A DNA stretch of 64,000 nucleotides from Paenibacillus terricola. GTDB taxonomy: Bacteria > Bacillota > Bacilli > Paenibacillales > Paenibacillaceae. Shown here piece after piece: positions 51,558 to 61,529 of this stretch. The stretch's first letter is position 1. The number at the start of each line of letters is the position of its first letter. Location: contig NZ_JACXZA010000003.1 in the NCBI RefSeq assembly GCF_014779765.1, forward strand, positions 372,001 to 436,000. Reading direction: 5' to 3'. A program made the translations under genes and the position numbers. The notes beneath the pieces were generated by a model. It was not told the DNA's origin, ran no database searches, and was given only the letters and a program-made list of their open reading frames with translations.

Positions 51558-53288
51558 TTATTTGCTAGTCCAGTTCTGGATACGCCACTGGATTTGTTCA
51601 TTGATCCGATCTTCGTACGCCTTCACGTTGATCTTGCTGTAAGCATTTTTGTATTCATCCCATGCGGAATCGAATTTGTCCGCTCCGGACATGATCGCCT
51701 TCGGCAAATACTTCAGCGTAGCTTCCGTCATTTGCTTACTAGCGACCGATGCGTCAGAGCCGTCGACCAAGTCGATCTGCCATGCCGGATAATAAATCGG
51801 GTTCTCCGGTGCCGGGGTGAAGAATTCCGTCCAAGTCTTGTGATGGTAAGCGTCGAGTATCTCTCTATCTTCAGGCTTAAGATTAGCGTAGAATTCCTCC
51901 GGCTGGCTGCCAGCGTCCGTCGCGTTGCCGTCGCTGTATGTGCCCTCCATCTTCGGTAAGTAACCCAAGAGTGCCTCTGCTTTGTTGGCAAGCTTCCAGG
52001 TCGTATCTTCTTGTTGTTTGCGCTGTTCAGGCGTGCGGGAGAACTTGCCGCTCGCATCCTTCTGGTAGTCGACGCCTTCTTCGCCCCATTGCAATGTCTT
52101 CTGCCAGTCTTCGGTCATGATGTCGTTGAGGAACTTGATGATGCGCTCTGGATCCTTCGCGTCCTTACTGATGCCGAAGCCGTTGTTCAGGTTGATGACG
52201 CCGCGATCGTAGTAGTGATCCGTGACGCCATCGTAAGTCAGCGGGAAGCCTACGTACGTATCACCGATCTTGTTCTGCGTAATCAGCTCATTCTCACCTT
52301 GCTGGAAGTTCCAGTGTTGGTCGAACATGCCGAGTACGCGGCCCGTAGCGATCTTCGCCAAATATTGGTCATAGTTCTGTACGAAGGCCTCTTTGTCCAT
52401 TAAGCCTTGGTTATAGATTTCGTTGAGCTTCTTATAATAAGTCTTGGACATGTCCTCAGTCGCGAATACCTTGGCAACTCCATTATCCACCACGACGCCG
52501 CCGTCGTTAGCGTGACCGCTCAGGTGCTCCGGCGCGTTGGTCAGCGGGAACGTGCGCCAATCATACGCGAGAGACGTGAAGCCGATCGTTGGCTGGCCAT
52601 CATCCGTCTTCGGATGCTTCGCTTCATAGTCGCTGATGATCTTGAAATAATCTTCCAACGTCTTCGGCGTCGGGTAGCCAGCTTCCTTGAGCACTTTCTT
52701 CTGAATCCAGAAGGCTGGGCCTTGATAAACGTTGCTATGTGTCTCTCCCGTGTAGGCGCCATAGTTCGGGAGCCAATAAATATGACCGTCGCTGGAATCC
52801 TTCATCCGGTTCCAATACGCAGCGTAATGTTCTTTCAGGTTAGGAGCATACTTCTCGATCAGATCTTCCAACGGAATGACCGCTTTCGCCGTTACAAGCT
52901 TCGGATCAGCGGTAATGAGGTCCGGATATTCTCCGCCTGCGATCATAACGCCCAGCTTCTGCTGCAGGTCGCCGACCAGGAACTCCATATTCAGCGTAAC
53001 GCCAAGATCGTCCTTGATCTTCTTGTAAATCCGATTATCTGCCGTCGGCGCTTGATTCGGCGAACCGATGAATGCCGAAATCGTAATCGGTTTCGAATCG
53101 TCGGTTGCAGGAGCAGTTGACGTATCGCTGTTGTTTGAAGAACTGGATGCCTCATTCGTCGTAGTGTCCTTGCTGCCGGAAGAATTGTTATCGCTGCTGC
53201 CGCCGCCGCTGCAGCCAGCGAGCGCGAGACTAAGAGCAAGTCCGAGCGATAAAGAACCCCACAGTTTTTTTCTGGTGACAACCCCCAT
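51558..53288 (-). CDS. Extracellular sugar-binding lipoprotein (LplA/YtcQ type)
   Basis: A 576-residue lipoprotein. The signal peptide ends LALAGC (Cys near 26), followed by a Ser/Asn/Thr tether and a large type of binding protein typical of oligosaccharide importers (SPNQAPTADNRIYK, YPTPKTLEDYFKIISDYEAKHP, NNGFGISKDAKDPERIIKFLND). It delivers sugars to the two permeases encoded downstream. A cre-like site overlaps its promoter. The sugar is not predictable, but flanking GH43 and GH16 genes suggest plant cell-wall oligomers. Confidence 0.93.
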   Translation of the reverse strand: MGVVTRKKLWGSLSLGLALSLALAGCSGGGSSDNNSSGSKDTTTNEASSSSNNSDTSTAPATDDSKPITISAFIGSPNQAPTADNRIYKKIKDDLGVTLNMEFLVGDLQQKLGVMIAGGEYPDLITADPKLVTAKAVIPLEDLIEKYAPNLKEHYAAYWNRMKDSSDGHIYWLPNYGAYTGETHSNVYQGPAFWIQKKVLKEAGYPTPKTLEDYFKIISDYEAKHPKTDDGQPTIGFTSLAYDWRTFPLTNAPEHLSGHANDGGVVVDNGVAKVFATEDMSKTYYKKLNEIYNQGLMDKEAFVQNYDQYLAKIATGRVLGMFDQHWNFQQGENELITQNKIGDTYVGFPLTYDGVTDHYYDRGVINLNNGFGISKDAKDPERIIKFLNDIMTEDWQKTLQWGEEGVDYQKDASGKFSRTPEQRKQQEDTTWKLANKAEALLGYLPKMEGTYSDGNATDAGSQPEEFYANLKPEDREILDAYHHKTWTEFFTPAPENPIYYPAWQIDLVDGSDASVASKQMTEATLKYLPKAIMSGADKFDSAWDEYKNAYSKINVKAYEDRINEQIQWRIQNWTSK

Positions 53289-53328
53289 GTATTACTCCTC
53301 CTCATAAAATCATTTCGCATTTCTTTCT

Positions 53329-53357
53329 CCATTATGAGGCGATGTATGCGCTTGCAA
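53329..53357 (-). promoter_or_regulatory. Promoter of the sugar-importer genes overlapped by a cre-like site
   Basis: Minus strand: TTGCAA (-35, 53357-53352), 17 bp, TAATGG (-10, 53334-53329). TGTATGCGCTTGCA at 53343-53356 matches the CcpA cre consensus with two mismatches and is itself palindromic. Binding there would block the -35 box. Confidence 0.45.
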
Positions 53358-53424
53358 CATATTCAGAATTAAGCTCTATCCCCCCTAAATTTATGGTGGG
53401 TTCAGCAAAAGACAACACGAAATT

Positions 53425-54963
53425 TCATTGACGGAATTGGACCCTGTAATCAGAAGGCTTCATGCCCAGCCGCTTCTCGAACTGCTTCAGAAAATGCTGA
53501 TAGCTGCAGTAGCCAAGCACCTCGGCAATTGCGCTTGAGGCGTCGTTCGACTCCTTAAGCAGCTTCTTCGCCTCTTCAATGCGAAGATCATGAACGAATT
53601 CGAGAATGCCTTTGCCATATTTGCGCGTGAAAGATTGGCCCAAATAAACAGGATTGATATAGAACCGTTCCGAGATCTCCTTGATCGTGAATGTCGCCTT
53701 GAAATGTTGACGTACAAAATCGAACACTTTCGCCAGCGTGCCGACGGCCTGTTTGCCATGCAGTTCGGAAACAGTAGACTGGCATTTCAAGCAGAAAGCG
53801 ATTAAGGCTGCGGTTGACTCCTGCAAGTTTCCGTTAAGCTCTCCGTGCGCCAATAGACTTGATTGTTTGAGCAGGGAATCGGAGTCGCCGCCCAGCGTTT
53901 TGCAAACCGAAGCACATCGCATGACAACTTGCGTTACAAAGATGTTAATCAGCTCCGGAAGCGTCATTCGCTCTTCGAAATTGCGGAATGCTTCCCGAAT
54001 AGCATAAATAAGGTCGTCCGAGCTGTCGTTCTCCATAGCATCAACAATGGCGTCCACCATCATGAGCACCCCAAGATCGAAGGTCAGTGTTTTCCCTCTA
54101 ATATCCTCATAATGAACAATTGCAGCGTCGCCGAAAAAGAGAAATCGTTCAGCTTCAACTGCGCTGCCGTAGCACTTGGACAAATCGATCGATCGATCAA
54201 CGGTACAGCCTACCGCCATTTCAATTCGACCGGAGACTGCCGCCTGCATAGCCGAGAACAGACGCATTGCGAACGATCGGACCACCCTGTCGTCAGGAGT
54301 ATCCATACCAAAAACGAGACCAAATGAACCTCGAAAACTATCTATCAAATAACAATAGCTTGTCTTCTCGGCCACCTGCATCGCTGCTTCGCGGGCGCCT
54401 CCTGCGCTCTCTGCATCCGTTCCTACGTGCACATATGTCCAGTAGGCGGGTTGAATGTTCAAGCGCGCCAGCGTCCGCGCCGCGGCCTGCTTCTCATCCT
54501 CCTCATCGCCGAAGAGCAGTGCCGAGAACGATTGCCTGACATTATAACGGTCTGCACTTTCCCGAATGAGTTCACGCCGTTCTCGTTCGCGCAGCTCATT
54601 GTGCACCCGTGCCAGCACCTCATCAATCTCAAGTCCGATTATCGGCTTTGTCATAAATTCCTTTACACCTAAACGCATCGCCCGCCTTGCATAATCGAAA
54701 TCGTCATACCCGCTAGTAATTACAAATAAGGTGGAGTGGTTCCCTAAACGGCGCGTCTCCTCAATCAGTTCGAACCCATCTAATACCGGCATGCGGATAT
54801 CGGTGACGACCAAGTCAGGCGAAGAATGGCGAATGTGTTCGATCGCTTCTTCGCCATTAAGGCACATCACATCGATCTGGAACCCTCTGCTCTCCCAATC
54901 GACTAGCAGCTCAAGCCCTTCGAGAGCGAACGGCTCGTCGTCGGCCAACAGCACTTTGTACAT
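53425..54963 (-). CDS. YesN-type response regulator with AraC domain (first)
   Basis: A 512-residue regulator: receiver domain (1-125; acidic pocket DDE at 8-10, phospho-acceptor Asp55 in VVTDIRMP, Lys in MTKPI), a long middle region, and a C-terminal AraC-type double helix-turn-helix (about 410-510; TIKEISERFYINPVYLGQSF, SSAIAEVLGYCSYQHFLKQF). It lies 4 bp after the kinase gene and just before the lipoprotein gene, so it is the likely direct activator of the importer. Confidence 0.93.
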   Translation of the reverse strand: MYKVLLADDEPFALEGLELLVDWESRGFQIDVMCLNGEEAIEHIRHSSPDLVVTDIRMPVLDGFELIEETRRLGNHSTLFVITSGYDDFDYARRAMRLGVKEFMTKPIIGLEIDEVLARVHNELRERERRELIRESADRYNVRQSFSALLFGDEEDEKQAAARTLARLNIQPAYWTYVHVGTDAESAGGAREAAMQVAEKTSYCYLIDSFRGSFGLVFGMDTPDDRVVRSFAMRLFSAMQAAVSGRIEMAVGCTVDRSIDLSKCYGSAVEAERFLFFGDAAIVHYEDIRGKTLTFDLGVLMMVDAIVDAMENDSSDDLIYAIREAFRNFEERMTLPELINIFVTQVVMRCASVCKTLGGDSDSLLKQSSLLAHGELNGNLQESTAALIAFCLKCQSTVSELHGKQAVGTLAKVFDFVRQHFKATFTIKEISERFYINPVYLGQSFTRKYGKGILEFVHDLRIEEAKKLLKESNDASSAIAEVLGYCSYQHFLKQFEKRLGMKPSDYRVQFRQ

Positions 54964-54967
54964 GTTT

Positions 54968-56764
54968 TTACGCCTCCTTCTTCCATTCTTCCGCCGTCAG
55001 TTTCGTAAGCGGAATATGGAAGCCCGCCTCCGTCCCGTTGTCCGGATCGCTGTTAAGTTGAAACCTAACAAGCCCGTCATAGAATAACTCCAATCGACGA
55101 TACACATTGCGAATGCCAATATGGCCGTCCATTCCCGTATCGGATCGCACATTCTCCATCAACTGCTGCAGTTTACGTCGTTCCATGCCAACGCCGTTAT
55201 CGACGACGCTTACTACCAAGTCTCTCTCATTCAGCCTTGCCGTCACAACGATCGTACGATCGTCCTTCCTGGACTGCAGTCCGTGTTTGCATGCATTCTC
55301 TACAAGCGGTTGAATGCTCATTCTCGGAATGCGCATCGAAAGCGCCTGCGGATCGATGTCAAAGGAATAATTGAACAGATGACCGAAGCGGAATTTCTCG
55401 ATCTGCAAATACATGGTTGTCAATTCCAGCTCATCCCGAAGAGGGACGAGATCGTCTACCCGACTAAGCAGCTGCCGCATGAGCAGCGACAAGTTCTTTA
55501 TGATTTCCGTCACGTCGGTATACCCCTTCTTCGTGCAGACGACTAGCAGCGCATTCAACGTATTAAACAGAAAATGGGGATTTACCTGGCTCTGCAGCAT
55601 GGAGAGCTCCGTGCGCACCCGCTCCAGCTCCAGACTCTTCTGCCGAATCTCCAATTTGTAAACGTCGTTAATGAGCGAGGTAATCTTAGAGATCATGACG
55701 TTGAACGTGCGAATCAAACCGCCAATCTCGTCCCTTCCCTCCTTGATGTCGATCAAATCGAACCGCTCGTTCCGAACCTTCTCCATATGTCTGGAAAGCT
55801 TCTTCACTCGATAGTGGTAGGAGAGCAGAATGATGAATATGAGCAGAGAAGGAACCATCGTGCTGATAATGGCGAGCCATATAATAGAGTTATGGGCATC
55901 ATCCAGCAATTCATCGATACGTCTGGTATCCGCGATGCCGACAAGCTTCCATCCTTTCACGTAACTGTAATCCCCGATCGAACGTTCCATCGCGTATCCG
56001 GACTGTGAGAATGTGGAAGATAGCAGAGGATTCTGAGCGATCGGCCCATTCGGAACTTCGATTCCGGCGCTTGCGGCAACAACTTGATTCTGGTCGTCAA
56101 CAAGTTGAAGCTGAAGGCTGTCCAATTCCCGGTTAAGAATGCTGTCCATCTTGTCGATGTTCAAATCCACTTTCAAGTATTTGGCATATTTCGAATAAGC
56201 GGCATAACCATTCATTTTGCTCACCACACTAATGCGTTTGCCTGGATAAAGACCGCCAGACTCGTTATAAGCAACTACCAAGATGTTCCCGTTCGATTGA
56301 TTTAACGGATCGAGCCAAGGTAGATTATTCGAAGTTTTGTTGTATACATGATAGTTCGCGCCGCTTTGAATGGAAGCATTGTCGGTAAAAATGCTGACTT
56401 CTACAATGTTCGGGGACATGTAGCGCGTCAATCGATCTCTCAGCAAGTCATTGTACTCGCCATAATAATCAAGCGGCGACGCATATTGGTGATCTAACGC
56501 TACGTAAAGGGAATCGTCGCCTGCGAGCGAACGACTTAGCGCAACGCCCTCTTCCAGCATGCCGATCAACTCTCCGGACGCTCGCTCGATCGACTTACGC
56601 ACATTATCTTCCTCCCGGATCCGAATATCGTCGGAGTTCCGCTGATAGAAGAAGATGTTGATCGTCAGAATCGGAAGAAGTACGCAGAGCAGATAAATTA
56701 GAAGAAACTTGTATTTGAGGGGAATATCATTAACGATATGGAGTGCCGTTGGTCGGATTCGCAA
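54968..56764 (-). CDS. YesM-type sensor histidine kinase
   Basis: A 598-residue kinase: membrane helix 1 (about 17-37), large extracellular dCache-like sensor (40-285), membrane helix 2 (about 293-315), HAMP (315-370), then a His_kinase domain with phospho-acceptor His397 (QVNPHFLFNTLN) and an ATP-binding domain (N box LVENACKHGL, G1 VVDNGVGM). TTG start at 56764 behind AAGGGTGAT. It lies between two response-regulator genes and so may phosphorylate both. The extracellular sensor probably reads the imported sugar or its binding protein. Confidence 0.93.
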   Translation of the reverse strand: MRIRPTALHIVNDIPLKYKFLLIYLLCVLLPILTINIFFYQRNSDDIRIREEDNVRKSIERASGELIGMLEEGVALSRSLAGDDSLYVALDHQYASPLDYYGEYNDLLRDRLTRYMSPNIVEVSIFTDNASIQSGANYHVYNKTSNNLPWLDPLNQSNGNILVVAYNESGGLYPGKRISVVSKMNGYAAYSKYAKYLKVDLNIDKMDSILNRELDSLQLQLVDDQNQVVAASAGIEVPNGPIAQNPLLSSTFSQSGYAMERSIGDYSYVKGWKLVGIADTRRIDELLDDAHNSIIWLAIISTMVPSLLIFIILLSYHYRVKKLSRHMEKVRNERFDLIDIKEGRDEIGGLIRTFNVMISKITSLINDVYKLEIRQKSLELERVRTELSMLQSQVNPHFLFNTLNALLVVCTKKGYTDVTEIIKNLSLLMRQLLSRVDDLVPLRDELELTTMYLQIEKFRFGHLFNYSFDIDPQALSMRIPRMSIQPLVENACKHGLQSRKDDRTIVVTARLNERDLVVSVVDNGVGMERRKLQQLMENVRSDTGMDGHIGIRNVYRRLELFYDGLVRFQLNSDPDNGTEAGFHIPLTKLTAEEWKKEA

Positions 56765-56770
56765 TTGTGA

Positions 56771-58351
56771 TCACCCTTGCCGCTTGTTTTTGAAAGAGGA
56801 TGGCAGCTCACCTGTAACAGCTTTAAATTTCTGCGTAAAATATTCGGTATCGTGGTAACCCAGAGTTAAAGCGATATCGGACACCAGCATATCGGTCCGA
56901 CGAAGCAGCTTGCGCGCTTCTTCGATTCTAAGATGATGGATGTAGTCGTTAAAGCTATACTCGGTCTCCCGCTTGAACTGCTGTCCAAAATAGGCCGGGG
57001 TTAGATGGAAGCGGTCCGCCAGCTCTTGAAGCCGAATTTTCTCGCGGAAGTGCTGCTTTAGGTAATCAACCGCCTTCATGATGGCGCTCTCTTTCGTTCG
57101 GTCCGGCAATTCCCTCGCGGTCAATCGTTCGGCCGCAAGCATGCACAGTCGCTTCAGAGAGTCTCCAGTCCATGGAACGTTGCCGGCATTATCGACCCCG
57201 CTTAACATATGACGGAGCTCGGCCGTCTCCTCTGGACTAGCTCCCGATTCTATGAATCGGCGAAGCAGTTCGCCATGAATATGACGAATGGTCGTCTTTA
57301 TCCAGTACTTCTCGGCACCCATTCTATCGAACTGATGAAGGAATTCATTCACGGTGCGGTCGATCTTAGCCTGATCGTTCGTTTCGATTGACTGAAGAAG
57401 CGCTCCTACGTATGTCATCATCTCATCCATCCGCCATTCACCAGCAGCCTTAGGTTCGTGGTACACATGTATGCCCGCCTGGTGCCTTAATGATTCGCGG
57501 TTTCGAATCTCCATCGTCTGTCGATACAAATCTCGAACGCCGGCAAGTTCCCAAGCGCTTCCGCTGCAATAGATCGCCAGCTTGTGAAGCGACCATCCGC
57601 AACCGGCGGCTGCATCTTTCAACCGAGCTTCGAGCAGTTTCCCGTCCAGTCCGTCTTCATCGCATACAAGCAAGCCAAATCGGCCCGACACTTCCTCGAA
57701 TGACCATGCCTGCCCTCCGCCATTGCAGCAGGCTTCGGCGAACTCAGCTAACTGATCCCGAAGCTGGATGCCTCCAACTTCGAACCCATCAATCTCACCA
57801 GGATCAGCGAGCGATTCGACCATAACCAAGCGGTAGCAAGCTCTTTCGCTCGTACCGAGTAATCTTGCGGCCGTATCAACTGCAGATGGTCCCTTGTCAT
57901 GGAATAGACCGACAATGGCAGCCGCAACGGCAGCGGACTGATTCTTGACGTCGGACGCTTCCACTAGTCGCCGTTCCTCCAGAGGACCCGCAAGCTCGAG
58001 AAGCATGTTATGAATTTCATCTGTAACGAGAGGCTTCAACAAGTAATGATCCACCTCATAGCGAAGAGCCTGCTGCGCATAACCGAATTCAGAATAACCG
58101 CTGACGATTACGGTTTTGGCGTTGTGCTTCAGTTCCTCCTTCATTATGCGAATCAGCTGCAGTCCGTCGATAACTGGCATCCGGATGTCGGTCACGACCA
58201 GATCCGGATCACAAGTTCGAATCAATTCGAGCGCATCCTCGCCATTGGCTGATGTGCCGCATAATTGGTATCCGCAGGCTTCCCAATCCACCATCGTCAT
58301 CCAGCCTTCCAGCATTAACGGCTCGTCATCCACAACCAGGACCTTATACAT
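56771..58351 (-). CDS. YesN-type response regulator with AraC domain (second)
   Basis: A 526-residue regulator built like the other one: receiver with DDE and phospho-acceptor Asp55 (LVVTDIRMP), Lys in LLKPL, a divergent middle region and a C-terminal AraC pair of helix-turn-helices (IRLQELADRFHLTPAYFGQQF, VSDIALTLGYHDTEYFTQKF). GAGGAGGTG precedes the ATG. It is 6 bp from the kinase gene. Having two such regulators next to one kinase is not the usual arrangement. Confidence 0.93.
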   Translation of the reverse strand: MYKVLVVDDEPLMLEGWMTMVDWEACGYQLCGTSANGEDALELIRTCDPDLVVTDIRMPVIDGLQLIRIMKEELKHNAKTVIVSGYSEFGYAQQALRYEVDHYLLKPLVTDEIHNMLLELAGPLEERRLVEASDVKNQSAAVAAAIVGLFHDKGPSAVDTAARLLGTSERACYRLVMVESLADPGEIDGFEVGGIQLRDQLAEFAEACCNGGGQAWSFEEVSGRFGLLVCDEDGLDGKLLEARLKDAAAGCGWSLHKLAIYCSGSAWELAGVRDLYRQTMEIRNRESLRHQAGIHVYHEPKAAGEWRMDEMMTYVGALLQSIETNDQAKIDRTVNEFLHQFDRMGAEKYWIKTTIRHIHGELLRRFIESGASPEETAELRHMLSGVDNAGNVPWTGDSLKRLCMLAAERLTARELPDRTKESAIMKAVDYLKQHFREKIRLQELADRFHLTPAYFGQQFKRETEYSFNDYIHHLRIEEARKLLRRTDMLVSDIALTLGYHDTEYFTQKFKAVTGELPSSFKNKRQG

Positions 58352-58381
58352 AAACGTTCACCTCCTCGACTTATCCATTCA

Positions 58382-59764
58382 TTACGATTCTATTCTTAGT
58401 TGCTCTCGATAATCGAAAGGGCTCATTCCCTCAAGCGATTTGAATATCCGACTGAAATAGGATTGATCTGAATAACCGACTTCTTTACAAATTTGATAGA
58501 TTTTCAACTTGGTCTCTTTTAAGAGCCGCTTAGCGTGTTCCATCCGAATACGAGTAAGGTGCTGGGTAAACGATATTCCCGTTTTCGATGTGAACAACGC
58601 GCTTAAGTAATTAGGGGTAATACCAAGGGACTCTGCCAGTACGCCAAGAGAGAAGTCCTCGTTCGCATATTCCGTCTCGAGCCGATTCATCGCGAGCCGG
58701 ATCATCCGATTCACGAACTCAATCGTTCTGCTTCCAGAAGCCGTATCCATTGAATCAGCCGAGAATGCTTTCAGGCTCTGCTCGTACATGGAACCGACTT
58801 CACGCACATCCGAGGCTATACCCCCAAACCCTACACAGAGATTCGGGTCCACATTGTTCTGCAGCGACTTCTCCGCTTCCAGCATTTTCTGTTCGACGGG
58901 CGGGACCGATACTTGGTTGGAGAACACGACGGCTGTCATCAATAAGTCATCGATGATGACGACCGAGCCCAGGGGGGACAGAACCTCCTCCAACAACGAC
59001 CTTGCGAACGCCCGATCTTTGTTATCCCAATAAGGAGTGTCACGCCTTGAGAGCGAACAAAGGCTGATCCAACGATAGGATGGGAGCAACGCTTCATACG
59101 TATTCGCTGCGTCCGCACCAAGCGTCCCATAGAACAGATCCTGTACTCGCTTTTCCATCATCGTTTGTTCTCTCATCTGAACCGCTCCAAGCATTGTCCT
59201 CCTCTCCGCATCATTAAACGTTCTATTCACAAACCCGTTCTCATCGTTAATCAGCATCTCGCTTAGAGCGACGATCAAGCTGAGGGAATTGGCTTGGATT
59301 CTGATTCGATGTTGCGACGAAGAGTGCCCCGACGGACGGGACGCTTCTTCTATGAATAAGTCAAGCAGCGGTCTGAGCCTCATCGTCAAGTCGGAACTGC
59401 TAGGTTGCAATAGGTCCGTCAAATGATAAAACGGCTCTATCATGAAATGATCGTCAATATTCAAGTGAAGGCAGAAGAAAGTCATGCCGTCTTCCCCTTC
59501 TGCTCTGCTGCTATGTGTCCATCCCGGCGGAATAAGCAGCAAGTCTCCCGGACCTTGCGCATATTCCTTGTCTCCAATCCGCATCACTTGGCTGCCTTCC
59601 AATACCAAGTTAAGCTCCAATAACGGATGCTCATGTTCCTTATAAGACCAGCCTTGTCGAACCTTGCGCCAATGGATGCCATAGATCTGGCAAGAGAAAT
59701 GGAGGTTGGACATTGCATGCAGTTCGACGCAGAGGTCGCCTTCGGGATCAAAAGATGCTGCCAT
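58382..59764 (-). CDS. AraC family regulator with N-terminal cupin domain
   Basis: A 460-residue regulator. N-terminal AraC-binding cupin (about 25-110; HEHPLLELNLVLEGSQVMRIG, GDLLLIPPGWTHSS) that should bind a sugar or derivative, a middle region, and C-terminal AraC helix-turn-helices (SLGVLAESLGITPNYLSALF, IYQICKEVGYSDQSYFSRIF). No receiver domain. ATG 59764 stands 7 bp behind AGGAG. It is 30 bp upstream of the second response regulator, so the whole AraC-RR-HK-RR block is probably one transcript. Confidence 0.9.
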   Translation of the reverse strand: MAASFDPEGDLCVELHAMSNLHFSCQIYGIHWRKVRQGWSYKEHEHPLLELNLVLEGSQVMRIGDKEYAQGPGDLLLIPPGWTHSSRAEGEDGMTFFCLHLNIDDHFMIEPFYHLTDLLQPSSSDLTMRLRPLLDLFIEEASRPSGHSSSQHRIRIQANSLSLIVALSEMLINDENGFVNRTFNDAERRTMLGAVQMREQTMMEKRVQDLFYGTLGADAANTYEALLPSYRWISLCSLSRRDTPYWDNKDRAFARSLLEEVLSPLGSVVIIDDLLMTAVVFSNQVSVPPVEQKMLEAEKSLQNNVDPNLCVGFGGIASDVREVGSMYEQSLKAFSADSMDTASGSRTIEFVNRMIRLAMNRLETEYANEDFSLGVLAESLGITPNYLSALFTSKTGISFTQHLTRIRMEHAKRLLKETKLKIYQICKEVGYSDQSYFSRIFKSLEGMSPFDYREQLRIES

Positions 59765-59829
59765 ATTCATTCTCCTAGTAATGAAGATTTCAGTTAACTT
59801 GCACGCGATATGCAAATCGTATTCTTAAT

Positions 59830-59882
59830 GAGAAATACTCCTTCCGTTTCTCATGGCAGAGGTATTATCGGAAAGGAGTATT
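59830..59882 (-). terminator. Hairpin after the GH43 gene
   Basis: GAAATACTCCTTCCG and CGGAAAGGAGTATTC form a near-perfect stem with a 22-base loop, directly after the GH43 stop. The T run is short (TTTCTCATT), so it could be a weak terminator that lets some transcript run into the AraC gene. Confidence 0.45.
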
Positions 59883-59886
59883 CGGG

Positions 59887-61302
59887 TTATTCCAATATAA
59901 AAGAAGCTAAACTGGCATTGCCAATGCCCGTAAACGTAAAATACAAGGCATGTATGCCGTCCGGAATGGCGATATCGGCATCATATTCTTTCCATACATT
60001 CGTAAAATCAACCTCGATCTTGCCGAGGGTCGGTCCGTTCCAAGACGTCTTGACGTCGAATGTACCACGGCAATATCCGCGCACTTTGATTTTAACTTTC
60101 CGAACGTCATTGCAATCGAAGTATTTGAATCCTGCCGTCGCGGAGTCCCGCATGTTGGCGATGTATCCGATCTCCATATCTCCGTCTTTGCCGTCTTGCG
60201 TAATCTTAGGGAATCGACCATCCATCCATGCACCGAATGTGCCCGAATACTTGTCTTCCTCATCGCAGAATAGATTGCATGCAATATGCGCCGGATATTC
60301 GCCGCGTCCGACAAGCGCTCCTCCGTTCGCGCCGCATGAGGTCATCTCGACTTGCGGTATCGTTCCATCTTCCCGGAATGAAATCGGCTCGATGCAGCCC
60401 TGTCGGCTGAAACTCGTCCCATTGGTATGTCTGTGATAGAAAATGTACCATTTTCCGCTAATCTCAACGATGCCGCCATGGTTGTTGCCGCCATAATACA
60501 TCGGCTTGTTCGCCGGTTTGTACGTATCGATGTGAAGATCGTTATTGCTTACGATGACGCCCTGGTAGACAAATCCTTGCGTCGGATGCTGGCTAGTTGC
60601 GTAGCACAGTTCATGCATGACGACCGAGGAATAAATAAGATAGTACGTATCGCCTTTTTTCCTAATGGAAGGCGCCTCGAAAAACTCATGTCCTTCATAA
60701 CCGCTGCCCTTGCTGTAAGGCTGGCTCGGCATAACGAATACCGGTTCTTCCACTATCGTTAGCATATCGGGTCCGATCACCGTAGCCATGGCGCCTTTTC
60801 TAGACTTGTCGCCGATGGCACAGAAGCCGGTGTAGAGGTACGTTCTTTCGCCTTCCGTAAGGACCCCAGGATCGAATTGCGGTTGATCTCCCTCTCTCTC
60901 GCCGAGTCGCGTTCCGTCGGCATATCGGACATAGCCGTAGAATTCGTACTTGCCTGCTGGCGTATCGCAGACGGCTACCGACACAATGGAAACTTTATCA
61001 AGAACATAGTATAGATAGTATCGTCCATCCGGACCAACTGTCACGTCAGGCGCATATAGACACATGCTGCCGTCAGGATTAAGCGGATCGTCAGTTATAT
61101 TATAGATGACGCCTTCATATTGCCAATCAGCCAAATCATCGACTGGCGCCGACCAGCATACATAATCGTTCAAGCAAAAGACATGCCCGTTAAACCGATC
61201 ATGAGAGCCATAAACATAAACTCTATCATTAAATACATGCGGTTCCCCGTCCGGGATGTATTCCCATGAAGGAAGATAAGGATTCAACGCTTGTTTGTCC
61301 AT
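59887..61302 (-). CDS. GH43 family glycosidase with C-terminal CBM6-like domain, intracellular
   Basis: A 471-residue enzyme. Propeller domain (about 1-320): NPYLPSWEYIPDGEPHVF, MCLYAPDVTVGPDGRYYLYY, EGHEFFEAPSIRKKGDTYYLIY (likely acid Glu). C-terminal jelly roll (about 350-470; GFKYFDCNDVRKVKIKVRGY) of CBM6 type. No signal peptide. ATG 61302 has an AAGGAG 14 bp upstream, longer than ideal; the upstream in-frame ATG (61389) lacks a site. Probably a xylosidase or arabinofuranosidase. It lies between the GH16 gene and the AraC gene and is likely part of their regulon. Confidence 0.88.
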   Translation of the reverse strand: MDKQALNPYLPSWEYIPDGEPHVFNDRVYVYGSHDRFNGHVFCLNDYVCWSAPVDDLADWQYEGVIYNITDDPLNPDGSMCLYAPDVTVGPDGRYYLYYVLDKVSIVSVAVCDTPAGKYEFYGYVRYADGTRLGEREGDQPQFDPGVLTEGERTYLYTGFCAIGDKSRKGAMATVIGPDMLTIVEEPVFVMPSQPYSKGSGYEGHEFFEAPSIRKKGDTYYLIYSSVVMHELCYATSQHPTQGFVYQGVIVSNNDLHIDTYKPANKPMYYGGNNHGGIVEISGKWYIFYHRHTNGTSFSRQGCIEPISFREDGTIPQVEMTSCGANGGALVGRGEYPAHIACNLFCDEEDKYSGTFGAWMDGRFPKITQDGKDGDMEIGYIANMRDSATAGFKYFDCNDVRKVKIKVRGYCRGTFDVKTSWNGPTLGKIEVDFTNVWKEYDADIAIPDGIHALYFTFTGIGNASLASFILE

Positions 61303-61481
61303 CTTGTATATTACAACTCCTTGACGACTTGGTATGCGTTCAATTGTTCTTAAAGATGCGATAGAATTATCATACCGCCGCCATTCCATGAAAGAAAATA
61401 AGAGGGATCTATTATTTCTTGAACATAACTACACTTGGTTTATATTCCCTTCGAGTTCTCTATTATTCTCCATTATAGAGA

Positions 61482-61511
61482 AACCGTCCCCTAGTTTGCC
61501 TGGGGACGGTT
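61482..61511 (-). terminator. Intrinsic terminator of the GH16 gene
   Basis: AACCGTCCCC and GGGGACGGTT form a perfect 10-bp stem, 18 bp after the GH16 stop, with a TCTCTATAAT tail on the minus strand. Confidence 0.65.
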
Positions 61512-61529
61512 CAACAGACCACTGCATTG

